Assembly (NCBI GenBank): GCA_036555705.1
Contig: DATBKT010000087.1
Span: 186,001 to 250,000 of the forward strand
Direction: 5' to 3'
Length of the DNA stretch: 64,000 bases
Origin: JARBAU01 sp029237525
GTDB lineage: Archaea > Thermoproteota > Nitrososphaeria > Nitrososphaerales > Nitrososphaeraceae
Made by a program: the position numbers and the translations under genes. The stretch's first letter is position 1; the number at the start of each line of letters is the position of its first letter. Of the stretch, positions 51,843 through 61,992 are shown one piece after another. Below the pieces are notes generated by a model. The model ran no database searches. It saw nothing but the letters and a program-made list of their open reading frames with translations, and was not told where the DNA came from.

Positions 51843-54800
51843 AACCATAAAAAAGATATTAGTGCTGGGCAGCGGGGCAATTAAGATTGGAGAGGCAGGC
51901 GAAAGTCGCTCGTGTTAATAATGATCGATCGCTAATTTGACTACTCCGGATCTCAATGTCTCAAAGCCCTTAACGAAGACGGAATCGAAAGCGTCCTAAT
52001 AAACCCAAATATCGCCACCATACAAACTGACAAAAAATTTGCAGACAAAGTGTACTTGCTTCCAATTACGACGGAATATGTGAAAAAAGTTATAGAAACC
52101 GAAAGGCCCGATTCAATTATGCTGGCATTTGGTGGCCAGACGGCATTAAACTGTGGCGTATCACTTGAGAAAGATGGAATATTAAAACAATATGGGATCA
52201 GGGTGCTTGGTACGCCTATAAGAGGCATTGAAGTCACCGAAGATAGGCAGCTGTTTAAAGAAGCGATGATAAAGTCCGGAGTACCTGTATTGGAGAGTGC
52301 TCCATGTTATTCCATTGATGAATCTCTTACGGCTGCAAATCGTATTTCGTACCCCGTCATGATTCGAGTTGCGTACACTTTAGGAGGAAGGGGAGGAGGG
52401 GTAGCTTACAACGAATACGAACTTCAAGAAATTGTCCAGCGAGGCCTCAGCTTAAGCATGGTAGGACAGGTTCTGATAGAGAAATACGTCGGTCATTGGA
52501 AGCAGATCGAATATGAAGTTATGCGAGATTATGAAAAAAATAGCGTCATTGTTTGCAACATGGAAAATATGTTATCAATGAGGGTACATACTGGTGACAA
52601 CATCGTCGTTGCTCCATCGCAGACACTTAATAATCATGAATACCACATGTTGCGTTCAGCTGCGCTCAGAGCAACAAATTATTGCGGAATTGTGGGAGAA
52701 TGCAATATACAGTTTGGGTTAGATGTTAGATCAGATGAATACTGTGCTGTGGAGATCAATGCAAGGCTCTCTCGATCTTCGGCTCTTGCAAGTAAAGCAA
52801 CCGGCTATCCACTAGCTTATATGGCAGCAAAGATTGCTTTAGGATATTCTTTACCAGAACTTATCAATAGAATTACCAAAGCTACTACGGCTTGTTTTGA
52901 ACCATCTCTTGATTATGTGGTCTTGAAAATGCCTAGATGGGATTTTCAGAAATTCGAACTTGTTAAGAGGAAACTTGGTAGTACCATGAAATCAATTGGA
53001 GAAGTTATGGCGATCGGAAGATGTTTCGAGGAGGTACTACAAAAGGCCATAAGAATGACTGACGTAGGTAAAGATGGTCTCGTTGCAAACAAGAATGACA
53101 AGTATGAAAATGAGTTAAAAGAGGATTCATCTTTTTCGGATACGATTGCTGATAGAGTAGTCCAGCATAATGATAATAAAAATTCAAGCGAATTAGAAAT
53201 CGATAATAATTTGCAAAACATGTATCATTCAAACTTCCAGAAAACACATTATACGGAACAAACGAACAAGACGCCTAAAGTCGGTGAACTAAATACTCCG
53301 ACAAAAAGAGGCGTAGTTAACAGAAAGACATTGAATGGAGGAAACATCGAAGCAATTGAAGAGCTATTATTACATCCGAATGATGAAATTTTGTTTAATG
53401 TAGTTACCGCTCTGAAGGCCGGCATAAACATTAGTAGAATTAATGAACTGTCAACTATAGATCCATGGTTTTTGGCTAGTTTTGCAAACATTATTGAGAT
53501 GGAAAAAAAGTTGGTCAATTCAAAATTTGATAAATCTCTTCTGCGAGAGTCAAAAAGAATCGGCTTTTCAGACAAACAAATTGGAAGATGCATTGGATTG
53601 AACGAAGAAAGTGTTAGATTGTTAAGACAAAATTTCGGAATTATTCCTGTAGTGAAACAGATTGACACTTTAGCTGCGGAGTGGCCGGCAAAAACAAACT
53701 ATCTTTATCTAACTTATGGTGGGGACAAGGATGATATCCCATTTGATAACAAAAATAATGCTCGAGAAAACGTGACCAATAAAGAGATTAGATTGATATC
53801 TGACTATCCATCATCTATTCAAAATGATGAGGAATTACTAAAGAAAGTAACGAATCCCACAATAGAAAAAAATAACATGAGCGAAGCCATCCAGATAGCT
53901 AAAGATGCAGGTGAACAAAACATTGAATCAATAATAGTTTTAGGGGCCGGTCCGTACAGAATTGGGAGTAGTGTAGAATTCGACTGGGGGACTGTAAATA
54001 TGGTCTGGGGACTCAAGGAAAGCGGTGTGCGAAATGTTTCGATTATTAACTGTAATCCCGAAACTGTTTCCACAGATTATGATATATGCGATCGGTTATA
54101 CTTTGAGGAGTTGACTTTTGAAAGAGTTGTCGATATTTGTGATAAGGAACATCCTACAGGCATTGTAACTTGTGTCGGTGGGCAAACAGCTAATAATTTA
54201 ACGCCTTTATTATCTAGTTCTGGTATTCGAATAATTGGAACTAAAAGCGAAAACGTCGACAAGGCTGAGAATAGATCAAAATTTGGTAGACTCCTAGACG
54301 AACTCAAGATTAAACAGCCTGCATGGAAGATTTTTACTAATCTCCTAGATGCGAAGGCATTTGCTATAGAAGTTGGCTATCCAATCCTTGTCAGACCATC
54401 TTATGTCCTAAGTGGCGCTGCAATGAAAGTGGTATGGGCTGAATATCAATTGGAGAATTTTCTAGCGGCTGCTACGAAAGTAAGTTCCGATCACCCGATT
54501 GTAATCAGCAAATTCTTGCAGGATGCATCAGAAGTGGAAGTTGATGCTGTGGGCATGGATGGAGAGAATATAGTAATTGGATCGATTGTTGAACATATTG
54601 ATAACGCAGGAGTCCATTCAGGTGATGCAATGATGTGTATTCCGCCCTGGAGGTTAGATAGAGAAACAATTGAGACTATAATAGATTATACAACAAGAAT
54701 AGGCAAGGCGCTCAGAATAACGGGTCCGTTTAACATTCAATATCTGGTAAAGGAAAACGAAGTATCAGTGATTGAAGCTAATGTACGAGCCTCGAGGACA

Positions 54801-55511
54801 ATGCCATTCGTTTCAAAATTTATCGGAACAAATTTAATTAAACTAGCAGCTAGTGCGATGACTGGCCATATGCCTAATCAAGAGGTGAAGAATCTTTGGT
54901 TAAAGATTAGTGAATTCGGAATTAAAGTCCCACAATTTTCGTTTATGCAATTGGAAGGCGCGGATATAGTTCTTGGAGTGGAAATGCAATCCACAGGAGA
55001 GGTTGCGTGTTTTGGCAGGAGCTTTTATGATGCGCTATCAAAAGCATACACTGCAGCAGGGTATTCCTTACCTATCAAAGGTTCGGCATTGATCACAGTA
55101 GGGGGTCAAAGAAATAAAGAAAAAATATTGCCATTAATATCAAAAATTGCAAATCTTGGATACAGCATTCTTGCTACAGAACATACGGCTGAGTATATAC
55201 TAAAAAATGTTAGTAAAATCAAACTGATGCCTGTCTACAAGATAAGCGAACCTGATAGAAAACCTAACATATCAGATTTGTTATTTAGCAGAAAAATTGA
55301 CTTCATTATTAATATACCTTCAACTTCAACTGCTGAAAAATATGTTGGTATGTTGGATGATGAATATCAAATCCGTAGAAAAGCCGTTGAAATGGGTGTA
55401 CCAGTTCTGACAACCCATGAGGCAGCTAACTCGTTTATAAACACCCTGGAGTGGATAAGGAAAAATACTCCGACTCTCGACTACCTTAGAGATTATCACG
55501 ATTTAGATTAA
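51829..55511 (+). CDS. carB: Carbamoyl-phosphate synthase, large subunit, interrupted by a 32-base candidate intron
   Basis: Exon 1 (51829-51903) encodes 25 residues ending ILVLGSGAIKIGEAGE. Exon 2 (51936-55511) resumes FDYSGSQCLKALNEDGI and runs 1191 residues. Joined, they give 1216 residues with two ATP-grasp halves (first GGQTALNCGV, second LGAGPYRIGSSVEFDWG), the linker domain and the C-terminal MGS-like regulatory domain (GYSILATEHTAEYIL). Two polar, low-complexity inserts enlarge it by ~130 residues: one near 53070-53330 between the first ATP-grasp domain and the oligomerisation domain, one near 53700-53880. Unspliced mRNA would yield only 29 residues. The enzyme makes carbamoyl phosphate for arginine and pyrimidines. 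Confidence 0.93.
51904..51935 (+). other. Candidate 32-nt BHB-type intron in carB
   Basis: The segment contains TAA, TAA and TGA and its removal joins GAA to TTT (Glu-Phe of the conserved EFDYSG). Pairing: GGCG (51898-51901) with CGCT (51930-51933) gives a 4-bp central helix. The bulge AAA (51902-51904) is followed by GTCG (51905-51908) pairing with CGAT (51926-51929), a C/T mismatch, and TCGT with ATGA. The second bulge is AAT (51934-51936). Cutting after the second base of each bulge excises exactly 51904-51935. The outer exon helix is weak (one A-U pair), so it is a relaxed BHB. Confidence 0.8.
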
Positions 55512-55981
55512 ATATGCGAGTTATCGATTATAGTTACCTTTATTGGATATCATTGTGAACACTTCCAACTACCGGCATCAATTATTTTTGGCCTTAAATA
55601 GTTCTCGATAGGATCACCACACTGGTTTCAATTTATACGACATGATAGTTTTTGTCAATCATCATCTTATATTTCAGATTAGAATGATTTGTTACCACCT
55701 CAGAAGATCATATTCACTTGTCTTTAGCATGTTTAAGTGGGAATAAGCTTTTTCTTTAACATATAAGGTAGGTTTAAAATTGGAATATTAATCGGTAGCT
55801 ATCAGTTATTGTCTATCATAACCTCAAAATTAGGTAATAAACAAGTAAATGAATAATGTCGGTTTTTATATCTTTTTATGCTATCGATAAATAATAGCAT
55901 TTAGAAATATTGCTCGAATAGTAATATCGTTACTTATTGAATATATTAGTCAACTCAAAGTTTGCTGACAAATGATTCGTC
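55512..55981. other. Gene-free stretch with a 7-bp hairpin
   Basis: No gene is seen between carB and the convergent surface-protein gene. ATGCTAT (55878-55884) pairs with ATAGCAT (55894-55900); a T-run (55863-55867, 55873-55877) is near it. It could mark transcript ends from either side. Confidence 0.4.
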
Positions 55982-56003
55982 AAAAATTAAAAATAAAAAA
56001 AAT
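55982..56003 (-). terminator. Oligo-T terminator of the large surface protein
   Basis: Read on the minus strand, about 15 bases past the stop there is a run of eight T followed by further T-rich sequence. It fits archaeal U-tract termination. Confidence 0.55.
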
Positions 56004-56016
56004 GCTTGATTGGAGC

Positions 56017-59000
56017 TTACTGCGGAGCTTGTATCTCTCTGACACTTAGGTTCTTTATTGATACGTTGTTAGCATTGTCCCATCTAAATGTGGCAATTGG
56101 TCCTCCCCATGTTATTAGCTGGTCCGTTGCTCCTCCACACTCTTGACCGTCATCTCCCCAGCCGCCGCTATCGACATGCTCGAAAACTTTCTGCCAGACA
56201 TTATTATTGTTAGGATCTACCCAAATCTCAAGTTTTACTGCAGTCTGTCCGTTCTGTACTACATTATACATAACAGCTTTAAATCCAACGAACTTACCAT
56301 TACTAACTGCAGGTGACGGTTTAGAGCCAGTGAAAAGATAATGTACGTGCCATTGTTCTTTCGCATATCTGACTTGCCCACTGCCATAGAACAGATCTGC
56401 TTTGTACGCCGTACCTTCACATCCTAGCGGATTCCCATTACTAGTATGTGTTCCTCCTCTGGCATACCATGTCCAGCTGTCACCACTGTCTCCACTGACA
56501 AACTTAACTTGACCAGTCATTTCGATATTCTTCCAGTCATTAGGAGACTGCATGTATCCTTGTTTTTCCATCGACTTTTCGTCTGTTTTATACTTGATTT
56601 GATCAGGATGATAACCGGTTGAAGTGAAGACTCCATACCTAACTTTCCCACTGGTTACTTTCCAGCTTCCATCTGAATTTTGTGTCATACTCGGGGGTGA
56701 AGTGCGTTTGTCATGGTTTGGGTCTTGCATATTCATGAACCATTCTTCACCACCTGGTTTGGTTGGATATATTTCCTTTATGCCAAATTTGTCTACCCCT
56801 GATCCAGTTCCACCGGCTCCACCACCAGTAGGTGCCGGTGAAACTGTAATATTGATTATTACAACATTACTATGTGCACCCTGTTTGTCAGTTGCTTGAA
56901 CGCTGAAACTATCCGAGCCTGAAAATCCGGTAGTCGGTGTATATACGAAACTAGTCTGATCAGAGCCTCGTGCGATTACACCATGGGATGGAGAGTTAAT
57001 GTTAGTGATGGTCGCTGTATCTCCTTGATCAGGATCTGAAACGGAGATGGGTATTGTTACAGATGTATTTTGTGGAGTAGTGACTCCAGCAACATCCCGA
57101 ATTACTGGAGCGTGATTCTGTGCTGGTGGCGGTGGATTGTTGTTTGGTGGTGGATTGTTGTTTGGTGGTGGATTAGGGATTGGTTTCGTGGCAGGCATTA
57201 CTGTTATGCTTACTGTGCCCAAATTACTCTTGGCACCGTGATTGTCCGTTGCCTGGTAGGAAAATGAGTCGCCTCCCGTGTAGTTCGATGCTGGCTTATA
57301 CACATAATTTGATGAGGCTGTATCCAGAGTGACGTTACCATGAGTGGGCTTATTCACTATTGCGATAGACATAGTATCGCCTCGAGCAGAGTCAGGGTCA
57401 GTCCCATTCAAAGGTATCGCAAAAGATGTGTCTTGAGCTAAAAATACTCTTAGGTCACTTACTGAAGGTGGAGCATTTACTCTTAGAGAGATTGCTGCTA
57501 CATTGCTCTTTACCCCGTGATTATCTACACCTTGATATGTGAAATTGTCATCACCAAAATATCCCTTGTTAGGTGTAAATGTGATAGAGCTTGATGTGTT
57601 ATTAACTGCAATTGATCCATGTTTCGGTTGGGTAACCGGTAGTATGCTCACTGTATCGCCGCTATCAGGATCGGTTACCTTCGCACTAATTTGGACAGGC
57701 TTATCCTGCAAAGTTATTATTCCAGTGATGTCTTCAGCCTTTGGAGGATGATTTACTAGTTCTACTAGTATACCGACCATTGCTATGTTACTTTTTGCAC
57801 CATGGTTGTCTGTAGCCTGATATGTGAAATTGTCAATCCCATGATAACCGTTGCCTGGAATATACCTGAAGCTATTCTGAGTCAAGCCTGCATCCACAGT
57901 TCCGTGAATGGGTTGTCTGATCACTTGGATGGTGGCATTATCATTGGAGTCATTGTCATAGACTGTTATTGGTATTTGCCTTGATGTATCTTGAGGAGTT
58001 GTAAGACCGGTAATGTTCTTGATCACTGGAGCGTGATTCTGTGCTGGTGGCGGTGGATTGTTATTTGGTGGTGGCGGTGGATTGTTATTTGGTGGTGGCG
58101 GTGGATTGTTATTTGGTGGTGGCGGTGGATTGTTATTTGGTGGTGGCGGTGGATTGCTAGATCCAAGAGTCCCATATACTGCAAGCTCGCTTATTCCTAC
58201 ACCGCCATCTCCATTGTCGCTAGCCATCATTATTTTTACGAATCTAGCATCGGTGTTATGAAACCGGTAAATCTCAGGCAGAGATGTATCTCCTTTGCTT
58301 ATGCCTCTAAATACATACTGATAGTTAATCCCATCTCTAGATGTGGCTATTGCAAATGGATAATGTCTCGAGTCTCCTTTGAACCAGGCAATACTTGCCC
58401 CACAAATAGTGTTAACAGCACCCACATCTGCCTGAATAAATGCTCCACTACTGGAGCTTGACCAATGTGTTCTTAGAATGTTGTCAATCGCATTATGAGG
58501 CATGTTAGCCCCATCACTAGAAGATGCCTTTAAGTCAGTAACCCCTAATTTATAACACCTAGGCGAAGAATTTGATACAACGTTTAAATTTGATGAAACG
58601 TTTGCAGGTCCTTCTCCACCTTTGATGGTCAATTCCTTGATCGATGCAGATTTGTCATGACTATTATCGTTACTATCAAGTGTAACTCTTACATATTGGG
58701 CATGTATATTTCCTAGATCGTAGGATTGATAGTCTGGACCCTTCGTAGTAAATCCTTTAAGGATATTCTTAAAGTCCGAAGTATCATTGGAGGCTGATAC
58801 TACAAAATCGTAATTCTTGTGACTTCCCTTGTCCCAAGAGATTCCGACATTACATACTGATTTAGACGAGCCAAGATCTGCTTGGATATATGAACCTGAT
58901 CCTTTTGCAGACCATTTTGTATTTTCATCCTTATCTACCGCCCTAAATGCATTATTTCCATTACTAGCTCCACTTGAAGTAACAGATGCAATAGGTAAAT

Positions 59001-59259
59001 CCATACAGGAATTTTTGGAAATCATAGGATTGGTGACCTGGTAAGTCTTTACGTCGTTACCTGTCCTGATCAATGGCCTATCTCCGTAAAAGCTAGCGAA
59101 CTTTGTGTTTTGCTCGTATGATAATTGAGCTGATGCAAATTGGTTTATATTCAAAATTGATAATACTATCAGGGATATCGCGCAAACAATACCGCATCCT
59201 CGCATTGCCGACACATGATTTGATGTAGTCAATTTCCTGTTTCCTCTAATGATTGACAA
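56017..59259 (-). CDS. Large secreted adhesin-like protein with discoidin and cadherin-like repeats
   Basis: A 1080-residue exported protein. Signal peptide near residues 19-45 (IVCAISLIVLSILNINQFASA). Two F5/8 type C (discoidin-like) carbohydrate-binding domains follow (~70-215 and ~228-370), each with VDKDENTKWSA/IDNILRTHWSS-type cores. Then come a Pro/Asn linker of repeated NNNPPPPP, four cadherin/VCBS-like Ig repeats (NHAPVI...DNFTYQATDNHGAKSN pattern) to ~800, with another Pro/Asn linker before the last one, and a C-terminal ~260-residue module rich in Trp and Gly that looks like a lectin or polysaccharide-lyase-type beta sandwich. It probably binds polysaccharide or mediates attachment. 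There is no C-terminal anchor, so it may be released. Confidence 0.82.
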   Translation of the reverse strand: MSIIRGNRKLTTSNHVSAMRGCGIVCAISLIVLSILNINQFASAQLSYEQNTKFASFYGDRPLIRTGNDVKTYQVTNPMISKNSCMDLPIASVTSSGASNGNNAFRAVDKDENTKWSAKGSGSYIQADLGSSKSVCNVGISWDKGSHKNYDFVVSASNDTSDFKNILKGFTTKGPDYQSYDLGNIHAQYVRVTLDSNDNSHDKSASIKELTIKGGEGPANVSSNLNVVSNSSPRCYKLGVTDLKASSSDGANMPHNAIDNILRTHWSSSSSGAFIQADVGAVNTICGASIAWFKGDSRHYPFAIATSRDGINYQYVFRGISKGDTSLPEIYRFHNTDARFVKIMMASDNGDGGVGISELAVYGTLGSSNPPPPPNNNPPPPPNNNPPPPPNNNPPPPPNNNPPPPAQNHAPVIKNITGLTTPQDTSRQIPITVYDNDSNDNATIQVIRQPIHGTVDAGLTQNSFRYIPGNGYHGIDNFTYQATDNHGAKSNIAMVGILVELVNHPPKAEDITGIITLQDKPVQISAKVTDPDSGDTVSILPVTQPKHGSIAVNNTSSSITFTPNKGYFGDDNFTYQGVDNHGVKSNVAAISLRVNAPPSVSDLRVFLAQDTSFAIPLNGTDPDSARGDTMSIAIVNKPTHGNVTLDTASSNYVYKPASNYTGGDSFSYQATDNHGAKSNLGTVSITVMPATKPIPNPPPNNNPPPNNNPPPPAQNHAPVIRDVAGVTTPQNTSVTIPISVSDPDQGDTATITNINSPSHGVIARGSDQTSFVYTPTTGFSGSDSFSVQATDKQGAHSNVVIINITVSPAPTGGGAGGTGSGVDKFGIKEIYPTKPGGEEWFMNMQDPNHDKRTSPPSMTQNSDGSWKVTSGKVRYGVFTSTGYHPDQIKYKTDEKSMEKQGYMQSPNDWKNIEMTGQVKFVSGDSGDSWTWYARGGTHTSNGNPLGCEGTAYKADLFYGSGQVRYAKEQWHVHYLFTGSKPSPAVSNGKFVGFKAVMYNVVQNGQTAVKLEIWVDPNNNNVWQKVFEHVDSGGWGDDGQECGGATDQLITWGGPIATFRWDNANNVSIKNLSVREIQAPQ
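58046..58157. repeat. 24-bp tandem repeat coding a Pro/Asn linker
   Basis: About four and a half copies of a 24-base unit (ggtggtggcggtggattgtt + attt) encode NNNPPPPP on the minus strand. A shorter related array lies at 57120-57175. Copy-number variation would change the linker length of the surface protein. Confidence 0.85.
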
Positions 59260-59811
59260 GGTCCTACGGTTCTGATCGCAGGCTTGCTAATTCTTCTATC
59301 ACAGGCGTTAGGTAATGCAGGAATGATTACCATAGCACTTGCTTCATGTAAATCCAACATCATTAGAAGACGTGTTGAAAATTAAGTATTTATTATGAAT
59401 CGTTGTTTGTACTAAGGTTCCTATCAGTTTCTATCGAACATAAAGATCTAATTGGCGTCTATGACATAACTTTGTATTTAAATAAGTGTCCATTGTACTT
59501 GAATAATTTTATCGTCAATTGTTTTATCCCTTAGTAAATGGCAAGAAAATCGAGTCTTTGAAGTAGTGTTGACAAGAATCAATTACATTTTCTTTGAATC
59601 GCACCGCTACTGTCCAATACGTTGTCAGAGCAAAAATTGGTAACCTGTGGTCTGGAAGCTGAGACAATTATGAACAATAATGTAATCTTACGATTCTAAC
59701 TGCTGTTCAAAATTTTCTCATTTGGCTAAAAAATATCAGTTTGAATTTACGAAGATTAACGAGATGAAACTGGGTTTCTTCAGTGTTGCATCTAATTACA
59801 ATGGTAGACAA
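59260..59811. other. Gene-free stretch
   Basis: About 550 bases upstream of the surface-protein gene. It probably holds its promoter, but no clear box or repeat could be singled out. No gene is supported. Confidence 0.35.
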
Positions 59812-59988
59812 TTAACCCGAGTATGTGGTTTTATATTCCTGATAGAAAGTCTGTTTTAGATTTTCAGCAAGCTCGCTTACTTCCTCGATGTTATTAAGAT
59901 CGTTAAGCACCTTCACGCTAACACCCAAGGATTCTAGCTCATTTAGCCACCAGTCGTATTTTTCTGGACATTCTCTTCTGATAGCCAT
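59812..59988 (-). CDS. Small acidic protein of unknown function
   Basis: A 58-residue protein from the ATG at 59988: an N-terminal CPEKYDWWLNELESLGVSVK segment and an acidic helical end (VSELAENLKQTFYQEY). Nine further in-frame upstream codons exist, but a TATA-like box on the minus strand (60012-60019) sits 26 bases before ATG 59988, which supports the shorter form. The family is unknown. It is preceded by a striking palindromic repeat. Confidence 0.55.
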   Translation of the reverse strand: MAIRRECPEKYDWWLNELESLGVSVKVLNDLNNIEEVSELAENLKQTFYQEYKTTYSG

Positions 59989-60022
59989 AGTAAATTTATA
60001 ATAACAATACACCATATAAAGC

Positions 60023-60043
60023 CTAGTTAACCTAGTTAACTAG
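60023..60043. promoter_or_regulatory. Tandem palindromic operator-like element
   Basis: CTAGTTAAC is repeated head to tail and followed by TAG, so that CTAGTTAACTAG (60032-60043) is a perfect 12-bp palindrome. It lies directly upstream of the TATA box of the 59812 gene, where archaeal activators or BRE-region regulators bind. Confidence 0.55.
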
Positions 60044-60253
60044 TAGCGTATCATGAATATGATATATCGGATCTGTTGAGGTAGGGTGTGTAAGTTTTAC
60101 GATTACCTGCTAATTTATTAAATTTCTAACGCCGTAGATATGAATCGTAATTCTGACACCATTACAAATGCGGAATTTCTAAGGCCAAGCAAAATTGTTC
60201 CAGTTGTCACTAGATTTAATAATAAATAATGAGAAGTCTAAACTAGAAGAGAT

Positions 60254-61057
60254 TTGGGTCTTACAAACCGAGTTACGACGTTGGTCAAACAAAAGGTAAA
60301 TGTTCTACTCAATAAATTCGAGAATCCAAAGGAAGCTTTGGATTACTCATATACCAAGCAGGTCGAGTTACTCAATCATTTGCGCAGAAATATTGCAGAA
60401 GTCATCACAGCGAAGAAACGCCTCGAGATGCAGAAAATCAAACTTATGGATAATAGTCGGACATTGGATGAGCAGGCAAGCAGAGCAGTCGATTCTGGTA
60501 GAGATGATTTGGCTAAACTTGCGCTTGAAAGAAAGAATGCAAATGTTCTTCAACTACAACAATTAGCTAAGCAGATTGCGGATATGAAGGTTGAACAAGA
60601 CAAACTAGAGCAAACTGAAAAAAGGCTTTCTACCAAGGTTGAAGAATTCAGGTCAAAGAAGGAGGTTATCAAAGCTCAGTATACCGCAGCAGAAGCTCAG
60701 GTAAGAATTAAGGAAAGTATTACTGGAATTTCTGAGGAGATGGCCGATGTTGGAATGGCTATGAACAGAGCTGAGGATAAAACAGAACAGATGAAAGCTA
60801 AATCCCAAGCGTTAGACGAAATGCTAGATTCTGGAACTCTAACCGATTACACAGAAGATAAAAGTTCAGATGAAATTGAGAGGGAACTGGAAAAAGCTTC
60901 TATGAGTGATTCAGTGGAACAAGAACTAGCAAAGTTAAAAGCTGAGAGCCGCCGAAAACGAAAGGTGAAACAATCATCAACCAATAATTCCGATAATTTA
61001 GATAACTCTGATGAACAAACTGAAAGCCAAAATGAAGATGAGATAAAGGTTAGCTAA
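60254..61057 (+). CDS. pspA: PspA/IM30/Vipp1-family membrane-stress protein
   Basis: A 267-residue, almost entirely alpha-helical protein of the ESCRT-III-like PspA family. Seen: the N-terminal GLTNRVTTLVKQKVNVLLNKFENPKEAL helix (~1-30), which binds membranes, then long coiled coil (~45-200) with repeated KRLEMQKIK, ERKNANVLQLQQLAKQI and SITGISEEMADVGMAMNRAEDKT. A charged, disordered Ser/Asn/Asp tail makes up the last 40 residues. It probably protects or remodels the membrane under stress. The start is TTG. Confidence 0.88.
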   Translation: MGLTNRVTTLVKQKVNVLLNKFENPKEALDYSYTKQVELLNHLRRNIAEVITAKKRLEMQKIKLMDNSRTLDEQASRAVDSGRDDLAKLALERKNANVLQLQQLAKQIADMKVEQDKLEQTEKRLSTKVEEFRSKKEVIKAQYTAAEAQVRIKESITGISEEMADVGMAMNRAEDKTEQMKAKSQALDEMLDSGTLTDYTEDKSSDEIERELEKASMSDSVEQELAKLKAESRRKRKVKQSSTNNSDNLDNSDEQTESQNEDEIKVS

Positions 61058-61160
61058 GAGCCGCTATAAGGCAGTACAAAGATTTCATCTGACAACCCTC
61101 TTCAATGATCAATCTTTGCACTCTTACCATAGATTCTTTAAATCATATAAAATTATTGTT

Positions 61161-61315
61161 GACAATAGTAATTGTCCTTAATCACGAATTAAGAATAGCG
61201 TGCGCCGTGACCAGAGTAGTATTCTTATTTAGTATTTAACTTGGCACACGATCCTTGTTCTGGGGAGCATTGCTTTGGAGCGCATCATCTATTTCTTAAT
61301 GAAACGAAGGTTTCA
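61161..61315. ncRNA. Candidate structured RNA or regulatory region downstream of pspA
   Basis: Several exact stems occur in 155 bases: GACAAT-AGTA-ATTGTC (61161-61176), directly followed by CTTAAT-CACGA-ATTAAG (61177-61193). Then CGTGCGCC (61199-61206) pairs with GGCACACG (61243-61250) with one mismatch. Finally TGAAAC-GAAG-GTTTCA (61300-61315). Tandem hairpins of this density in a 935-base gap suggest a non-coding RNA; strand is not established. Confidence 0.4.
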
Positions 61316-61333
61316 CAGCTATTATGAAATGTT

Positions 61334-61525
61334 CTAGCCAACTGAGATGCTTATGACGAACTGACGACAATGAACTAGGAACGAGTACATTTTTGTCTTT
61401 ATGGGGATAAGAATCTGTACAATTTCTTCCCTAGAAATCGGTTGTTTTATTAACTCAATCAGTATGGTTGCATATTCAAAAATAGAAGACACGGTTTTTT
61501 TGATTTTATATAAATATTTAATCAT
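61334..61525 (-). CDS. Doubtful small ORF
   Basis: A 63-codon ATG frame coding a basic, hydrophobic peptide (KTVSSIFEYATILIELIKQP). No motif is seen. It may be chance in an otherwise gene-free 935-base stretch. It is listed because the stretch holds nothing else protein-coding. Confidence 0.25.
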   Translation of the reverse strand: MIKYLYKIKKTVSSIFEYATILIELIKQPISREEIVQILIPIKTKMYSFLVHCRQFVISISVG

Positions 61526-61992
61526 TCACCAAATGAACATGTGATATGAAGTGACAGGAACTGCTAGTAAATTCACAAAAGAATAAAGCCACAAGTTCGA
61601 ACCGGATGAATGCCATGCCATTTGATCTGGCCTTTATAATAGAATCTATCAAGCTACGACGTAGAATTAAAATTTAATCCATCTAAAATAATTTACAGGC
61701 ATTTCTGGGGAAAGACTAAAAATCGTCTGTGTAATTTAATTTACCTAAGCAATAGTTAAAAAAATCTTAGGGCCTAAGTAGACACAAAAATTGGTAGGGC
61801 GATCTTTAAGGTAGGCTTCGATTGATATTATATTTTGCATTATATTCAAAATGAAATAAGTTATAGTGTTCAAACTTGGAATCTTGGAATCGCAAGTGTG
61901 AAGAATATTCTCAACAAGTACTTTGCATATTCTAGCTAGAATTTCTTTTCAACATCAATATCGTTATAAACTAAGCTACCACAATATTATCT

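Noticed and set aside
51829..51935. carB as a pseudogene caused by a simple insertion
   Set aside because: The other 1191 codons are intact, the junction falls exactly at a codon boundary of a conserved motif, and the insert folds as a splice substrate; decay would be expected to show more lesions.
58046..58157. Regular 24-bp repeats as a CRISPR array
   Set aside because: Direct tandem units without unique spacers, in frame inside a coding sequence.
61585..61610. T-loop-like string agttcgaacc
   Set aside because: The flanking bases do not form a T stem or acceptor stem.
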